Source: Prochlorococcus sp. AG-670-N10 (GTDB lineage Bacteria > Cyanobacteriota > Cyanobacteriia > PCC-6307 > Cyanobiaceae). Taken from it: a DNA stretch of 45,539 bases. The notes below the pieces were generated by a model, which saw only the letters and a program-made list of their open reading frames with translations, had not been told where the DNA came from and made no database searches. A program made the translations under genes and the position numbers. This document shows positions 27,821 through 35,800 of this stretch, piece by piece. The stretch is taken from assembly GCA_003209065.1 (NCBI GenBank), contig QCSX01000012.1, positions 1 through 45,539 on the forward strand, read 5' to 3'. Each line of letters starts with the position of its first letter. The stretch's first letter is position 1.

Positions 27821-27961
27821 AACCTTTTAAAGCATTACTTTTAAACTAAACTAATTTATCTACTAAAGCGAAGAATGTTTAAAGAAATTCATCCAATTTA
27901 AATATTTTAGTTAACAATTGGTAAACATATAACTTGAAATACTCAAAGAACCCAGCAAGTG

Positions 27962-27989
27962 TTGAAAAAAGTTACCTTTGATACATAAT
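27962..27989 (+). promoter_or_regulatory. Alternative sigma-70-type promoter for glnA
   Basis: TTGAAA at 27962-27967 and CATAAT at 27984-27989 are separated by 16 bases, a good spacing, and are about 45 bases before the ATG of glnA. It overlaps the candidate NtcA site and could be the constitutive promoter. Chance matches are likely in such AT-rich DNA. Confidence 0.3.
27971..27984 (+). promoter_or_regulatory. Candidate NtcA-type site upstream of glnA
   Basis: GTTACCTTTGATAC differs from the NtcA consensus GTA-N8-TAC only at the third base. TAATTT at 28007-28012 follows at exactly 22 bases, as in class II NtcA-activated promoters (TA-N3-T). The predicted transcript start (about 28019) then lies on or near the GGAGG at 28017-28021, leaving a short leader, which weakens the case. 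Confidence 0.4.
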
Positions 27990-28034
27990 TAGATTCCCCA
28001 AGTTATTAATTTTATTGGAGGTATAAATAAAGAA

Positions 28035-29456
28035 ATGGCCAAGTCTCCCAAAGACGTTTTAAGTCAGATCAAGGATGAAGGAATTGAACTCATCGATCTA
28101 AAATTCACTGACATTCATGGTAAATGGCAACATCTAACCTTGACATCTGACATGATTGAAGAAGATTCATTTACTGAAGGTCTTGCCTTTGATGGATCTT
28201 CTATAAGAGGTTGGAAAGCCATTAACGCATCTGACATGTCTATGGTCCCAGATTCAAGTACCGCATGGATCGATCCTTTTTATAAACACAAAACCTTAAG
28301 CATGATTTGCTCTATTCAAGAGCCAAGAAGTGGAGAACCCTATGATAGGTGCCCAAGATCATTAGCTCAAAAGGCTTTAAAATACTTAGATTCAACAGGT
28401 ATAGCAGATACTGCATTTTTTGGACCAGAGCCAGAATTCTTTTTATTTGATGATGTTAGATATGACTCTAAAGAAGGTAGTTCTTTTTATAGTGTAGATA
28501 CTATTGAAGCTCCCTGGAATACTGGTCGAACAGAAGAAGGTGGGAACCTAGGTTATAAAATTCAATACAAAGAGGGCTATTTCCCAGTTGCTCCTAATGA
28601 CACCGCTCAAGACATAAGGTCTGAAATGTTATTGCAAATGGCTGAGTTAGGAATTCCAACTGAGAAGCATCATCATGAAGTCGCTGGAGCAGGACAACAT
28701 GAACTTGGTATTAAATTTGATTCCTTAATTAGCTCGGCTGATAGTGTTATGACATACAAATATGTTGTAAGAAACGTAGCCAAAAAATATGGGAAAACAG
28801 CGACATTTATGCCTAAACCTGTATTTAACGATAATGGAACAGGCATGCACGTTCATCAGAGTTTATGGAAAAGTGGTCAACCTCTATTTTATGGCGAAGG
28901 ATCATATGCAAATCTATCTCAGACAGCAAGGTGGTATATCGGAGGTATTTTAAAACACGCTCCATCATTCCTTGCATTTACTAATCCAACAACTAATAGC
29001 TATAAAAGACTAGTTCCAGGTTTTGAAGCTCCGGTAAATCTAGTTTACTCAGAGGGTAATAGATCAGCAGCTGTAAGAATCCCTTTAACTGGACCTAATC
29101 CAAAAGCTAAAAGATTAGAATTTAGATCAGGTGATGCACTTGCTAACCCTTATTTAGCATTTTCTGTAATGATGCTAGCTGGTATTGATGGGATTAAGAA
29201 TCAAATTGATCCTGGAGATGGAGTTGATGTAGACTTATTTGAATTACCAACAGAGGAGCTATCAAAAATAGATACAGTTCCGTCATCTCTCAACGATTCA
29301 CTAAATGCACTTAAAGCAGATAAAGATTATTTATTAGCTGGAGGAGTATTCACAGAAGATTTTATTGATAATTTTATCGATATGAAGTACGAAGAGGTTC
29401 AACAATTAAGGCAGAGGCCCCACCCTCATGAATTTTTTATGTACTATGACGCATAA
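28035..29456 (+). CDS. glnA: Glutamine synthetase type I
   Basis: Makes glutamine from glutamate and ammonia, the main route of nitrogen assimilation in picocyanobacteria. The 473-residue protein matches GS-I. It contains the substrate block [14 protein letters not shown] near the N-terminus, FDGSSIRGW, the metal/ATP site [27 protein letters not shown] and the glutamate site [26 protein letters not shown]. It ends [13 protein letters not shown], as in other GS-I proteins. Ribosome site GGAGG is at 28017-28021. A strong terminator lies 40 bases after the stop. Confidence 0.97.
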   Translation: MAKSPKDVLSQIKDEGIELIDLKFTDIHGKWQHLTLTSDMIEEDSFTEGLAFDGSSIRGWKAINASDMSMVPDSSTAWIDPFYKHKTLSMICSIQEPRSGEPYDRCPRSLAQKALKYLDSTGIADTAFFGPEPEFFLFDDVRYDSKEGSSFYSVDTIEAPWNTGRTEEGGNLGYKIQYKEGYFPVAPNDTAQDIRSEMLLQMAELGIPTEKHHHEVAGAGQHELGIKFDSLISSADSVMTYKYVVRNVAKKYGKTATFMPKPVFNDNGTGMHVHQSLWKSGQPLFYGEGSYANLSQTARWYIGGILKHAPSFLAFTNPTTNSYKRLVPGFEAPVNLVYSEGNRSAAVRIPLTGPNPKAKRLEFRSGDALANPYLAFSVMMLAGIDGIKNQIDPGDGVDVDLFELPTEELSKIDTVPSSLNDSLNALKADKDYLLAGGVFTEDFIDNFIDMKYEEVQQLRQRPHPHEFFMYYDA

Positions 29457-29495
29457 GTCAAATTAAGAAAATTAAAAATTTAAAAAAATCTTTTT

Positions 29496-29535
29496 GAGAA
29501 TTATCACAAATAATTCTCAGATTGATTTTTTTTTT
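29496..29535 (+). terminator. Rho-independent terminator of glnA
   Basis: A perfect 9-base stem GAGAATTAT / ATAATTCTC (29496-29504 and 29510-29518) encloses the 5-base loop CACAA, and a run of ten Ts at 29526-29535 follows. The stem is AT-rich but the T-tract is long. It lies between the glnA stop (29456) and the methyltransferase start (29565). It is the clearest terminator in the window. Confidence 0.8.
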
Positions 29536-29564
29536 GTTGGAATATAAATAAGTAATAATAAAAA

Positions 29565-30620
29565 ATGGTAAAAGAACAATTTTCAAAAATTGCATATAAA
29601 ACACTTCAACAAGGAAAAAGTATCGCTGGATTAGCTCATAAAGAATTAAGTACAAGAATCATGAATTTCGTACTTCCGGATAATAAGCTTGGTAATTTTA
29701 AAATAGATAAAAAACTCTTGGTCGATATCCAAAATTCAATGGATCGTCTTAGAGAAGAAGATTGGAATGATGCGGAAAAAAATATATATCCTCAGAAATT
29801 ATTATTTGATGAACCTTGGCTAAGATATTTAACCCAATATCCAAAAATTTGGCTGGATATGCCAAACACATGGGACCGAAGAAGAAAACAAAATTATAAA
29901 GATCTTCCTAAAAATATAGAGAATGAAAACTACCCAAAGTATTACTTAAGAAATTTTCACCATCAGACAGATGGTTATCTTTCTGATTTTTCGGCGAGTA
30001 TTTATGATTTACAAGTAGAAATTCTTTTTAATGGAAGTGCCGATGCCATGAGAAGAAGAATAATTAAACCCCTTAAGGAAGGATTAAATAATTTTAGTAA
30101 TAGAAAAAAAAGTTCATTAAAAATTCTTGATGTTGCTACAGGTTCTGGTAGAACACTTAAACAGTTAAGAGGTGCATTTGCTAAAGAAAAAATTATTGGA
30201 CTTGACTTGTCTGGATCATACTTAAAAGAAGCTAGTAGATTTATTTCAAATTTAGATGGTGATTTAATAGAATTAATTAAAGGTAATGCTGAAAATTTAC
30301 CATTTGAAGATAATAGTATTCAAGGAATCACATGTGTTTATTTATTCCATGAATTACCTAGAACAGTAAGAGAAAATGTCTTAAAAGAATTCTTTAGAGT
30401 ACTTGAACCAGATGGAATATTAATTCTTGCTGATTCAATACAAGAGAATGATTCCCCTGATTTTATTCAGATAATGGAAAATTTTTATAAATCATTCCAT
30501 GAACCATTTTATTGTGATTACATCAAAGAGGATATAACTTCTAAAATAAAAGATATAGGTTTTAATAACATAAAATCAAATTCATTTTTCATGACTAAAG
30601 TATGGTCTGCTATAAAATGA
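29565..30620 (+). CDS. SAM-dependent methyltransferase (class I)
   Basis: A 351-residue protein. The C-terminal two-thirds is a Rossmann methyltransferase: motif I LKILDVATGSGRTLKQL, then IIGLDLSGSYLKEA and LPFEDNSIQGITCVYLFHELP, which follow the pattern of UbiE-like methyltransferases. The first ~130 residues have no methyltransferase motif and contain YLTQYPKIWLDMP. They resemble an N-terminal extension I associate with cyanobacterial members. The methyl acceptor is unknown. The next gene begins 20 bases downstream, so co-transcription is likely. Confidence 0.85.
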   Translation: MVKEQFSKIAYKTLQQGKSIAGLAHKELSTRIMNFVLPDNKLGNFKIDKKLLVDIQNSMDRLREEDWNDAEKNIYPQKLLFDEPWLRYLTQYPKIWLDMPNTWDRRRKQNYKDLPKNIENENYPKYYLRNFHHQTDGYLSDFSASIYDLQVEILFNGSADAMRRRIIKPLKEGLNNFSNRKKSSLKILDVATGSGRTLKQLRGAFAKEKIIGLDLSGSYLKEASRFISNLDGDLIELIKGNAENLPFEDNSIQGITCVYLFHELPRTVRENVLKEFFRVLEPDGILILADSIQENDSPDFIQIMENFYKSFHEPFYCDYIKEDITSKIKDIGFNNIKSNSFFMTKVWSAIK

Positions 30621-30640
30621 AGAAACAATAAATTATTATT

Positions 30641-30895
30641 ATGAATAACTCGGATGAAGATACAATTCAACTTGCCCAGAAACTCAATAATAAGTTAAAA
30701 ATTGATCACTTAGATTGGCACAAACTAAAGGGGAAAAAATTAAATAGATCAGCAGAACTGATATCAGCAGCATTATGCCAATTACTAATTTCAGAGAATG
30801 AGGAAGATACTATAAACTATTTGGAAGAAAGTATAAAATGGTTAAAAGGAATCAATGTAGATAATCCATGTCCAAGTAAACATTCATCTTTTTAA
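30641..30895 (+). CDS. Small conserved-looking protein (possibly DUF6439)
   Basis: An 84-residue soluble, acidic protein with two predicted helices (residues around TIQLAQKLNNKLKIDHLDW and LISAALCQLLISE, then EDTINYLEESIKWLKG). No catalytic motif is seen. It may belong to the cyanobacterial family DUF6439, which I cannot confirm. It lies 20 bases behind the methyltransferase gene and overlaps the HATPase gene by 12 bases tail to tail. Confidence 0.7.
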   Translation: MNNSDEDTIQLAQKLNNKLKIDHLDWHKLKGKKLNRSAELISAALCQLLISENEEDTINYLEESIKWLKGINVDNPCPSKHSSF

Positions 30896-31327
30896 GGCTA
30901 ATTGGAGCCGATTACCCTTATTACTCCATCTAATATCATCAAAACACTCGTTTATTATATAAAGACCTCGCCCATTTAATGAAGTAAGTTTTTCAGGTAA
31001 TTTATATAATCTTTTTTTTATTTCTAAACCATTACCTTGATCTTGAATTTGCCATACACACCAGTTAGGAGTAATGATTCTTCGAACTCTAATCGATTTG
31101 TTAGGATCTAATTTATTTCCATGGGTAACCGCATTTATAAGTGCTTCATGCAAACCTAGTTTTATGTTGTAGCTGTATTGAGAAGTATTTAACGGTTCTA
31201 ACAATAAATCAACAAAATCATTTAATTGAAGTGAGGAATTTAATTCAAAATTAGACCAGTTAATTGCTGGTCTTTGAAGTAAATCAATAATAAAATTTAA
31301 AAGAATTTTGCCCTGAAAAAAGGACAT
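30884..31327 (-). CDS. Anti-sigma-type serine kinase (HATPase domain)
   Basis: A 147-residue GHKL ATPase of the RsbW/SpoIIAB type, which binds ATP to phosphorylate or sequester partner proteins. Visible boxes are the N-box HEALINAVTHGN, the G1 box DQGNGL and the G2 box NGRGLYIIN. Such proteins usually act in partner-switching with a STAS-domain anti-anti-sigma factor and a PP2C phosphatase, neither of which is in this window. The 5' end is 49 bases from the GUN4 gene on the same strand. Confidence 0.82.
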   Translation of the reverse strand: MSFFQGKILLNFIIDLLQRPAINWSNFELNSSLQLNDFVDLLLEPLNTSQYSYNIKLGLHEALINAVTHGNKLDPNKSIRVRRIITPNWCVWQIQDQGNGLEIKKRLYKLPEKLTSLNGRGLYIINECFDDIRWSNKGNRLQLALKR

Positions 31328-31376
31328 AACTTTATATCTATATTAAGAATATTTTAACTTACCAAATAGCTATAGA

Positions 31377-32111
31377 TCAAAGAATATTATTATGCCTCAA
31401 TGAAATTGCTGGATGTCTGAGAATAGAATCCATAAGTCTTACTCCCCTAAGTTGATTGATTAATGGCATGTGTCCATCAGGAGCCTCTAATGACCAACTA
31501 AATGAACTTGGATATCTAGTCCAATATCCATCTTTTTTCCATCCTATCTTTGGCCATAACAATTCATATTTTTTTTCAACTGACTTAAGAAGTTTAGCTT
31601 GTATAGAAAAACCAAACCTGCCATTTGAATAAATAGTCCATAATCTATCTATCGTTTGAAGATCAGTGCCTGACATATTATTGACCTCACTATAAAAAAC
31701 ATAACCACGATTTTCAGCAAGCTTACCAGCTAGTTTTCTTAAATATGAACTAGTTAATCTATCGGCATCCTCAAAGTTTTGTTCTAATAACCTCAACTGA
31801 AGTTCTTCATAGTTAATATTTTCATCTGAAGAAGTAAAAAACCAATTATTGTATTTTTTATCATTAAAAAAAGTTGGTTTATGTTTTTTTAATACTTGTA
31901 GTAACCAACCAGCAGCCCAATCATCTCCTTTCTGATCAAAATCATCAAATATTTTCTTTCCAATCAAAAATATGTTTTCGACATCTGATTCAATATCAGA
32001 TAATAAATTTAATCTTTTCCGTTGATTTGATTTAACAAAAATATTAACTAAATTTAATGTACTCTTATAATGGTCTTCTTGATCTTTGTTTGTCATTTCT
32101 AAAAAATTCAT
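31377..32111 (-). CDS. GUN4-domain tetrapyrrole-binding protein
   Basis: A 244-residue protein with an N-terminal helical region followed by the GUN4 domain (about residues 95-235). Domain signatures are GTDLQTIDRLWTIYSNGRFGFS and LWPKIGWKKDGYWTRYPSSF, then SLEAPDGHMPLINQLRGVRLMDSIL. GUN4 proteins bind protoporphyrin and Mg-protoporphyrin and stimulate Mg-chelatase in chlorophyll synthesis. Some cyanobacterial GUN4-domain proteins have other roles, so I call it by domain rather than gun4. Its start is only 19 bases from that of mnmH on the other strand; a second ATG at 32096 is possible. Confidence 0.9.
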   Translation of the reverse strand: MNFLEMTNKDQEDHYKSTLNLVNIFVKSNQRKRLNLLSDIESDVENIFLIGKKIFDDFDQKGDDWAAGWLLQVLKKHKPTFFNDKKYNNWFFTSSDENINYEELQLRLLEQNFEDADRLTSSYLRKLAGKLAENRGYVFYSEVNNMSGTDLQTIDRLWTIYSNGRFGFSIQAKLLKSVEKKYELLWPKIGWKKDGYWTRYPSSFSWSLEAPDGHMPLINQLRGVRLMDSILRHPAISLRHNNIL

Positions 32112-32130
32112 CTAATTTTTAAAACTATCC

Positions 32131-33183
32131 ATGAACTCCAGAAAAGAAGAACTAGAGAAATTCAGGAAGTTAAACGGCCCACTTATTGATGTTAGGAGTC
32201 CAGGTGAATATTATAAAGGACATATGCCAAATTCTATAAATATTCCGTTATTTGATAATGAAGAGAGATCAATAGTAGGAACTGCATATAAAAATTACGG
32301 TAGACAAGAGGCAGTAATAAAAGGTTTGGAATTTTTATCCATAAAAATTGAAAATATTATTAATAAGTTATTTGAAGTTATAAATGATCATCAATTGACA
32401 AGTCATAATTCACAATTTAGTGATCCCACTTTAAAAATCTACTGTGCCAGGGGTGGAATGAGATCTCAAAGTATCTGCTGGCTTTTAGAAAAATACAATC
32501 ATAAAAGTGTTACTTTAAAAAATGGCTATAAAAGCTACAGAAAATGGACATTAGATAGCTTTAATAAAAAATGGAAAATAGTTGTTATGGGAGGAAAAAC
32601 TGGAACTGGTAAAACTAAAATATTAAAATTACTTCGTGATAATAATTATCAGATCATTGATTTAGAGGGGTTAGCTAGCCATAGAGGAAGTACTTTTGGA
32701 GGACTAGGTATGAAAGCACAACCTTCAAATGAACAATTTGAAAATACCATCGCAGAGGAATTAAAAGGTTTTATAAAAAATAAGAAAATATTCGTCGAAG
32801 CTGAGAGTGCAAATATTGGAAAATGTAAAATACCTCATGAGTTTTTTAGTCAAATGAAAACAGCAGATAGAATTGAAATAATAAAAAGTGAATCAAATCG
32901 TTTAGAGGAATTAATTAAAACATATAGTATTTTTGAAGAAAAAGATCTTATAGAAGCTGTTTTAAGAATAAAGAAAAGATTAGGTCCACAAAGAACAACA
33001 ATTGCAATCGAGTCAATTAAAAATAAAGATTGGAAATCGGTTTGTAAGTCTGTTTTAGAATATTATGATAAGTGCTATGACTATGAAAAAACAGGGGCAA
33101 ATAATATCAAAACATTAGATATGACAGATATCTTTGACGATCAAACAACATTGAGATTAATAAAGGAATATATGAAATCATAA
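32131..33183 (+). CDS. mnmH: tRNA 2-selenouridine / geranyl-2-thiouridine synthase
   Basis: Replaces sulfur by selenium (or geranylates) at the wobble 2-thiouridine of some tRNAs. The first ~130 residues are a rhodanese domain with the sulfur-transfer cysteine C105 in YCARGGMRSQS. A P-loop domain follows with GGKTGTGKT at 154-162 and the FEAESANIGK-type motif (here FVEAESANIGKCKIP). Domain order and the 350-residue length match MnmH/SelU. No selenophosphate synthase (selD) is visible in the window. It starts 19 bases from the divergent GUN4 gene. Confidence 0.92.
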   Translation: MNSRKEELEKFRKLNGPLIDVRSPGEYYKGHMPNSINIPLFDNEERSIVGTAYKNYGRQEAVIKGLEFLSIKIENIINKLFEVINDHQLTSHNSQFSDPTLKIYCARGGMRSQSICWLLEKYNHKSVTLKNGYKSYRKWTLDSFNKKWKIVVMGGKTGTGKTKILKLLRDNNYQIIDLEGLASHRGSTFGGLGMKAQPSNEQFENTIAEELKGFIKNKKIFVEAESANIGKCKIPHEFFSQMKTADRIEIIKSESNRLEELIKTYSIFEEKDLIEAVLRIKKRLGPQRTTIAIESIKNKDWKSVCKSVLEYYDKCYDYEKTGANNIKTLDMTDIFDDQTTLRLIKEYMKS

Positions 33184-33239
33184 ATTTTAACGAAATATGC
33201 TTTTATTATCTACAATATAAAATTAACTTTTAAATTATT

Positions 33240-33593
33240 ATGGCAGAAAATAACTTAGCAAAAATTCAATTTTATGAAGGAACTGATGAACCAGTTGTTC
33301 CAGAAATTAGATTAACAAGAGGTAATGATGGTACTACTGGACAAGCAATATTTATATTTGAAAAACCTCAAGCATTATCTTCAATTGCAGATGGTGAGAT
33401 TACTGGAATGAGAATGATTGATGCCGAAGGAGAAATTTTAACCAGAGAAGTTAAAGTCAAATTTGTTGATGGTGAACCAATGTTTTTAGAGGGAACTTAT
33501 ATATGGAAAACCAAATCTGATTTTGATAGATTTATGAGGTTTGCTAATAGTTATGCCAAATCAAATGGATTAGGATACTCTGAGAAGAAGTAA
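33240..33593 (+). CDS. psb28: Photosystem II assembly protein Psb28
   Basis: A 117-residue soluble protein that binds on the cytosolic side of assembling photosystem II near CP47. The conserved block [20 protein letters not shown] at the N-terminus and the C-terminal [23 protein letters not shown] fit the family. Length and single domain agree with Psb28. It sits 56 bases after mnmH and 14 bases before the AI-2E-family gene. Confidence 0.95.
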   Translation: MAENNLAKIQFYEGTDEPVVPEIRLTRGNDGTTGQAIFIFEKPQALSSIADGEITGMRMIDAEGEILTREVKVKFVDGEPMFLEGTYIWKTKSDFDRFMRFANSYAKSNGLGYSEKK

Positions 33594-33607
33594 ATAGATT
33601 ATGAAAA

Positions 33608-34651
33608 TTGAATCGTTCCTTCTATTTTAAATTTTCTGTTGTAATAATAAGCTTTTTAATAGTATGGACCTTGAGGGATTTTATTCTTTTAATAATTTGT
33701 TCATTAGTAATATCGAATGTAGTAAGTAATTTATGTAATCAAATACAAACCATTTTAAAATTACCAAGATTTGTTTCCTTATTGATTGTTCTAGTAGGAA
33801 TATCATTCATGATATTTGCTATTTCTATCATTGTATTACCCCCATTCATAAGAGAATTTAATGAAATATTAATAGATATTCCAAATGGATTATCAAGAGT
33901 TAATGAATTGGTCAAATCTAACCTAAATAAATTTAACGATCTACTTTATGGTAAAGAATCTGAGAGGATAGTAAACATTTTCGACCTTGTTAATGATGTA
34001 GTTCCAATTCCAGATGGCGCTACTATTGCCAAAGCAATTCAAGAAAGTTTTATAAATATAATTAATTTAGCTGGAAACCTCGGATCTGGATTTATAAGAG
34101 TAATCTTTGTATTAGTTGTAAGTTTTATGATATCCATTGAACCGAAAGCTTATAAAGAGGGAGTACTTCTTATAATTCCTAAAGTTTATCGAAATAAATT
34201 CAGGATTATATTAGATAAGTGTAATATCGCATTAACAAATTGGACTTTTTCTATAGTTATAAGTTCAATATCAGTAGGTTTATTATCTTTAATAGTTTTA
34301 TCAATTTTAGATGTTAAATATGTAGTTTCAAATGCAATTATAGCAATGATCTTAAACATAATTCCTAACATAGGACCAGTTTTAAGTGGAATATTTCCTA
34401 TCTCAATCGCACTTTTAGATAACTTTTGGAAACCAGTAGCTGTTTTTGGGGCTTATATCATAATTCAAAATATAGAGAGTTATATAATAATGCCCTCTAT
34501 TTTGAAGAAGAAAACAAATTTACTTCCAGGATTAACATTAATATCTCAATTTGGATTTACTTTCATCTTTGGTCCTTTAGGATTAGTATTATCCTTACCA
34601 ATTGTAGTAGTAACACAAGTATTAATTAAAGAGCTAATTAATGATAATTAA
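33608..34651 (+). CDS. AI-2E-family (PerM-like) membrane permease
   Basis: A 347-residue integral membrane protein with about seven to eight helices. The C-terminal signature IIPNIGPVLSGIFPISIALLD and the closing GPLGLVLSLPIVVVTQVLIKE are typical of the AI-2E transporter superfamily. Family members differ in substrate (AI-2, Na/H exchange, isoprenoids), so the function is open. The start is TTG at 33608; an ATG at 33601 is out of frame. It converges on the small minus-strand ORF with 6 bases between stops. Confidence 0.88.
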   Translation: MNRSFYFKFSVVIISFLIVWTLRDFILLIICSLVISNVVSNLCNQIQTILKLPRFVSLLIVLVGISFMIFAISIIVLPPFIREFNEILIDIPNGLSRVNELVKSNLNKFNDLLYGKESERIVNIFDLVNDVVPIPDGATIAKAIQESFINIINLAGNLGSGFIRVIFVLVVSFMISIEPKAYKEGVLLIIPKVYRNKFRIILDKCNIALTNWTFSIVISSISVGLLSLIVLSILDVKYVVSNAIIAMILNIIPNIGPVLSGIFPISIALLDNFWKPVAVFGAYIIIQNIESYIIMPSILKKKTNLLPGLTLISQFGFTFIFGPLGLVLSLPIVVVTQVLIKELINDN

Positions 34652-34657
34652 AGACTT

Positions 34658-34840
34658 TTATTTAGTTAATTTCCTATACAAATATGGATAAGAAAAAAGT
34701 ATAAAGAAGGAAAGAGGATGTTTAGAGAACGCAAAATATAAGGAATTAAATGTAAAATGATCTATTAGTATTCTTAATTCTGTAGATAAATCAATTAACA
34801 CTAAAGAAAATAGAAGAATTAAATAGTAATTTATTTTCAT
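34658..34840 (-). CDS. Small membrane protein in the secDF unit
   Basis: A 60-residue protein with a hydrophobic N-terminal helix (YYLILLFSLVLIDLSTELRIL) and a second hydrophobic stretch (HPLSFFILFSYPYLYRKL). It begins 17 bases after the secF stop on the same strand. This spacing and the strong hydrophobicity, against a mostly AT-shadow background, make it probably a real gene. No family is recognised, and its function could concern the Sec translocon only by position. Confidence 0.6.
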   Translation of the reverse strand: MKINYYLILLFSLVLIDLSTELRILIDHFTFNSLYFAFSKHPLSFFILFSYPYLYRKLTK

Positions 34841-34857
34841 AAAATTACTCCCTTAGT

Positions 34858-35775
34858 TTAATCTTTAATTAGAAATGAAGGAGCTAGTAATATACTTGAA
34901 TAACTACCTATTAAAATTCCTAGGGTCAAAGATACTGAAAACCAAAATAGCGAATATGAACCAAAAATTATTAGTGTTAGTAGAGGTATTAATGTTGTAA
35001 TACTAGTAAAAAATGTTCTTCGAAAGGATTCATTAACAGAAATTTGGATTATTTTATTATAGTTATCTGAATCTTTCTTTAAATTTTCTCTAATCCTATC
35101 GAAAATTACGACTGTATCATTTACTGAATAGCCAGCAATAGTTAATAAAGATACGGCAAACAAACTATTTACCTCAATAGACAATAGGACACCTAACCAA
35201 GAAAAAATTCCAAAAACAATAAATAAATCATGGAATAAAGCTAATAAAGCAAACAATGCATATTTCTTATCAAATCGAATAGAGATGTATAAAGATATTG
35301 CAAATAAAGAAACTAATAAGGAGGTGGCACAATTTGTAAGAAGTTTTTTGCCAAGTTTTGGACCTATTATTCTAGAGTTTTTACTGTCATAATTTAAAGG
35401 ACCTAAAATTTTATCAACATTAGAAATCAAATCATTTGATTCTTCAATAGTTAAATAAGGTGTCCTAATAGAAATTAAACTATTATTATTTTGAATTTGT
35501 AATTTAATATTGTTTAGAAGATTTTTATTATTTGAAAAAGTTCTTAGTTTATCAATAACTAAATCAGGGGAAATATTTTCACATTCTTCATTACAACTCC
35601 TCTCAATTCTTAATTCATTACCACCAATAAAGTCCATTCCAAGATTAATAGGTTTTTTGAATGAAGTGTTAAAAGTTGAATATAAGATTCCTATTAAACT
35701 TAACAATATAAGAAAAGATGAAAATCCAAATATTTTATTTTTATTTTTAATTAAATTAAAACTAAATGATGTCAT
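34858..35775 (-). CDS. secF: Protein translocase subunit SecF
   Basis: Membrane subunit that uses the proton gradient with SecD to pull proteins through SecYEG. The 305-residue protein has the expected first helix, a short periplasmic domain beginning MDFIGGNELRIE, and five C-terminal helices, with the SYSVNDTVVIFDRIRENL motif. It follows secD by 25 bases on the same strand. Confidence 0.96.
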   Translation of the reverse strand: MTSFSFNLIKNKNKIFGFSSFLILLSLIGILYSTFNTSFKKPINLGMDFIGGNELRIERSCNEECENISPDLVIDKLRTFSNNKNLLNNIKLQIQNNNSLISIRTPYLTIEESNDLISNVDKILGPLNYDSKNSRIIGPKLGKKLLTNCATSLLVSLFAISLYISIRFDKKYALFALLALFHDLFIVFGIFSWLGVLLSIEVNSLFAVSLLTIAGYSVNDTVVIFDRIRENLKKDSDNYNKIIQISVNESFRRTFFTSITTLIPLLTLIIFGSYSLFWFSVSLTLGILIGSYSSILLAPSFLIKD

Positions 35776-35800
35776 AAACTAGATAATTAATAAATGAAAA

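Noticed and set aside
27921..27934. GTA-N8-ACT upstream of glnA as an NtcA site
   Set aside because: The right half is not TAC and no -10 box follows at the right distance; the site at 27971 fits better.
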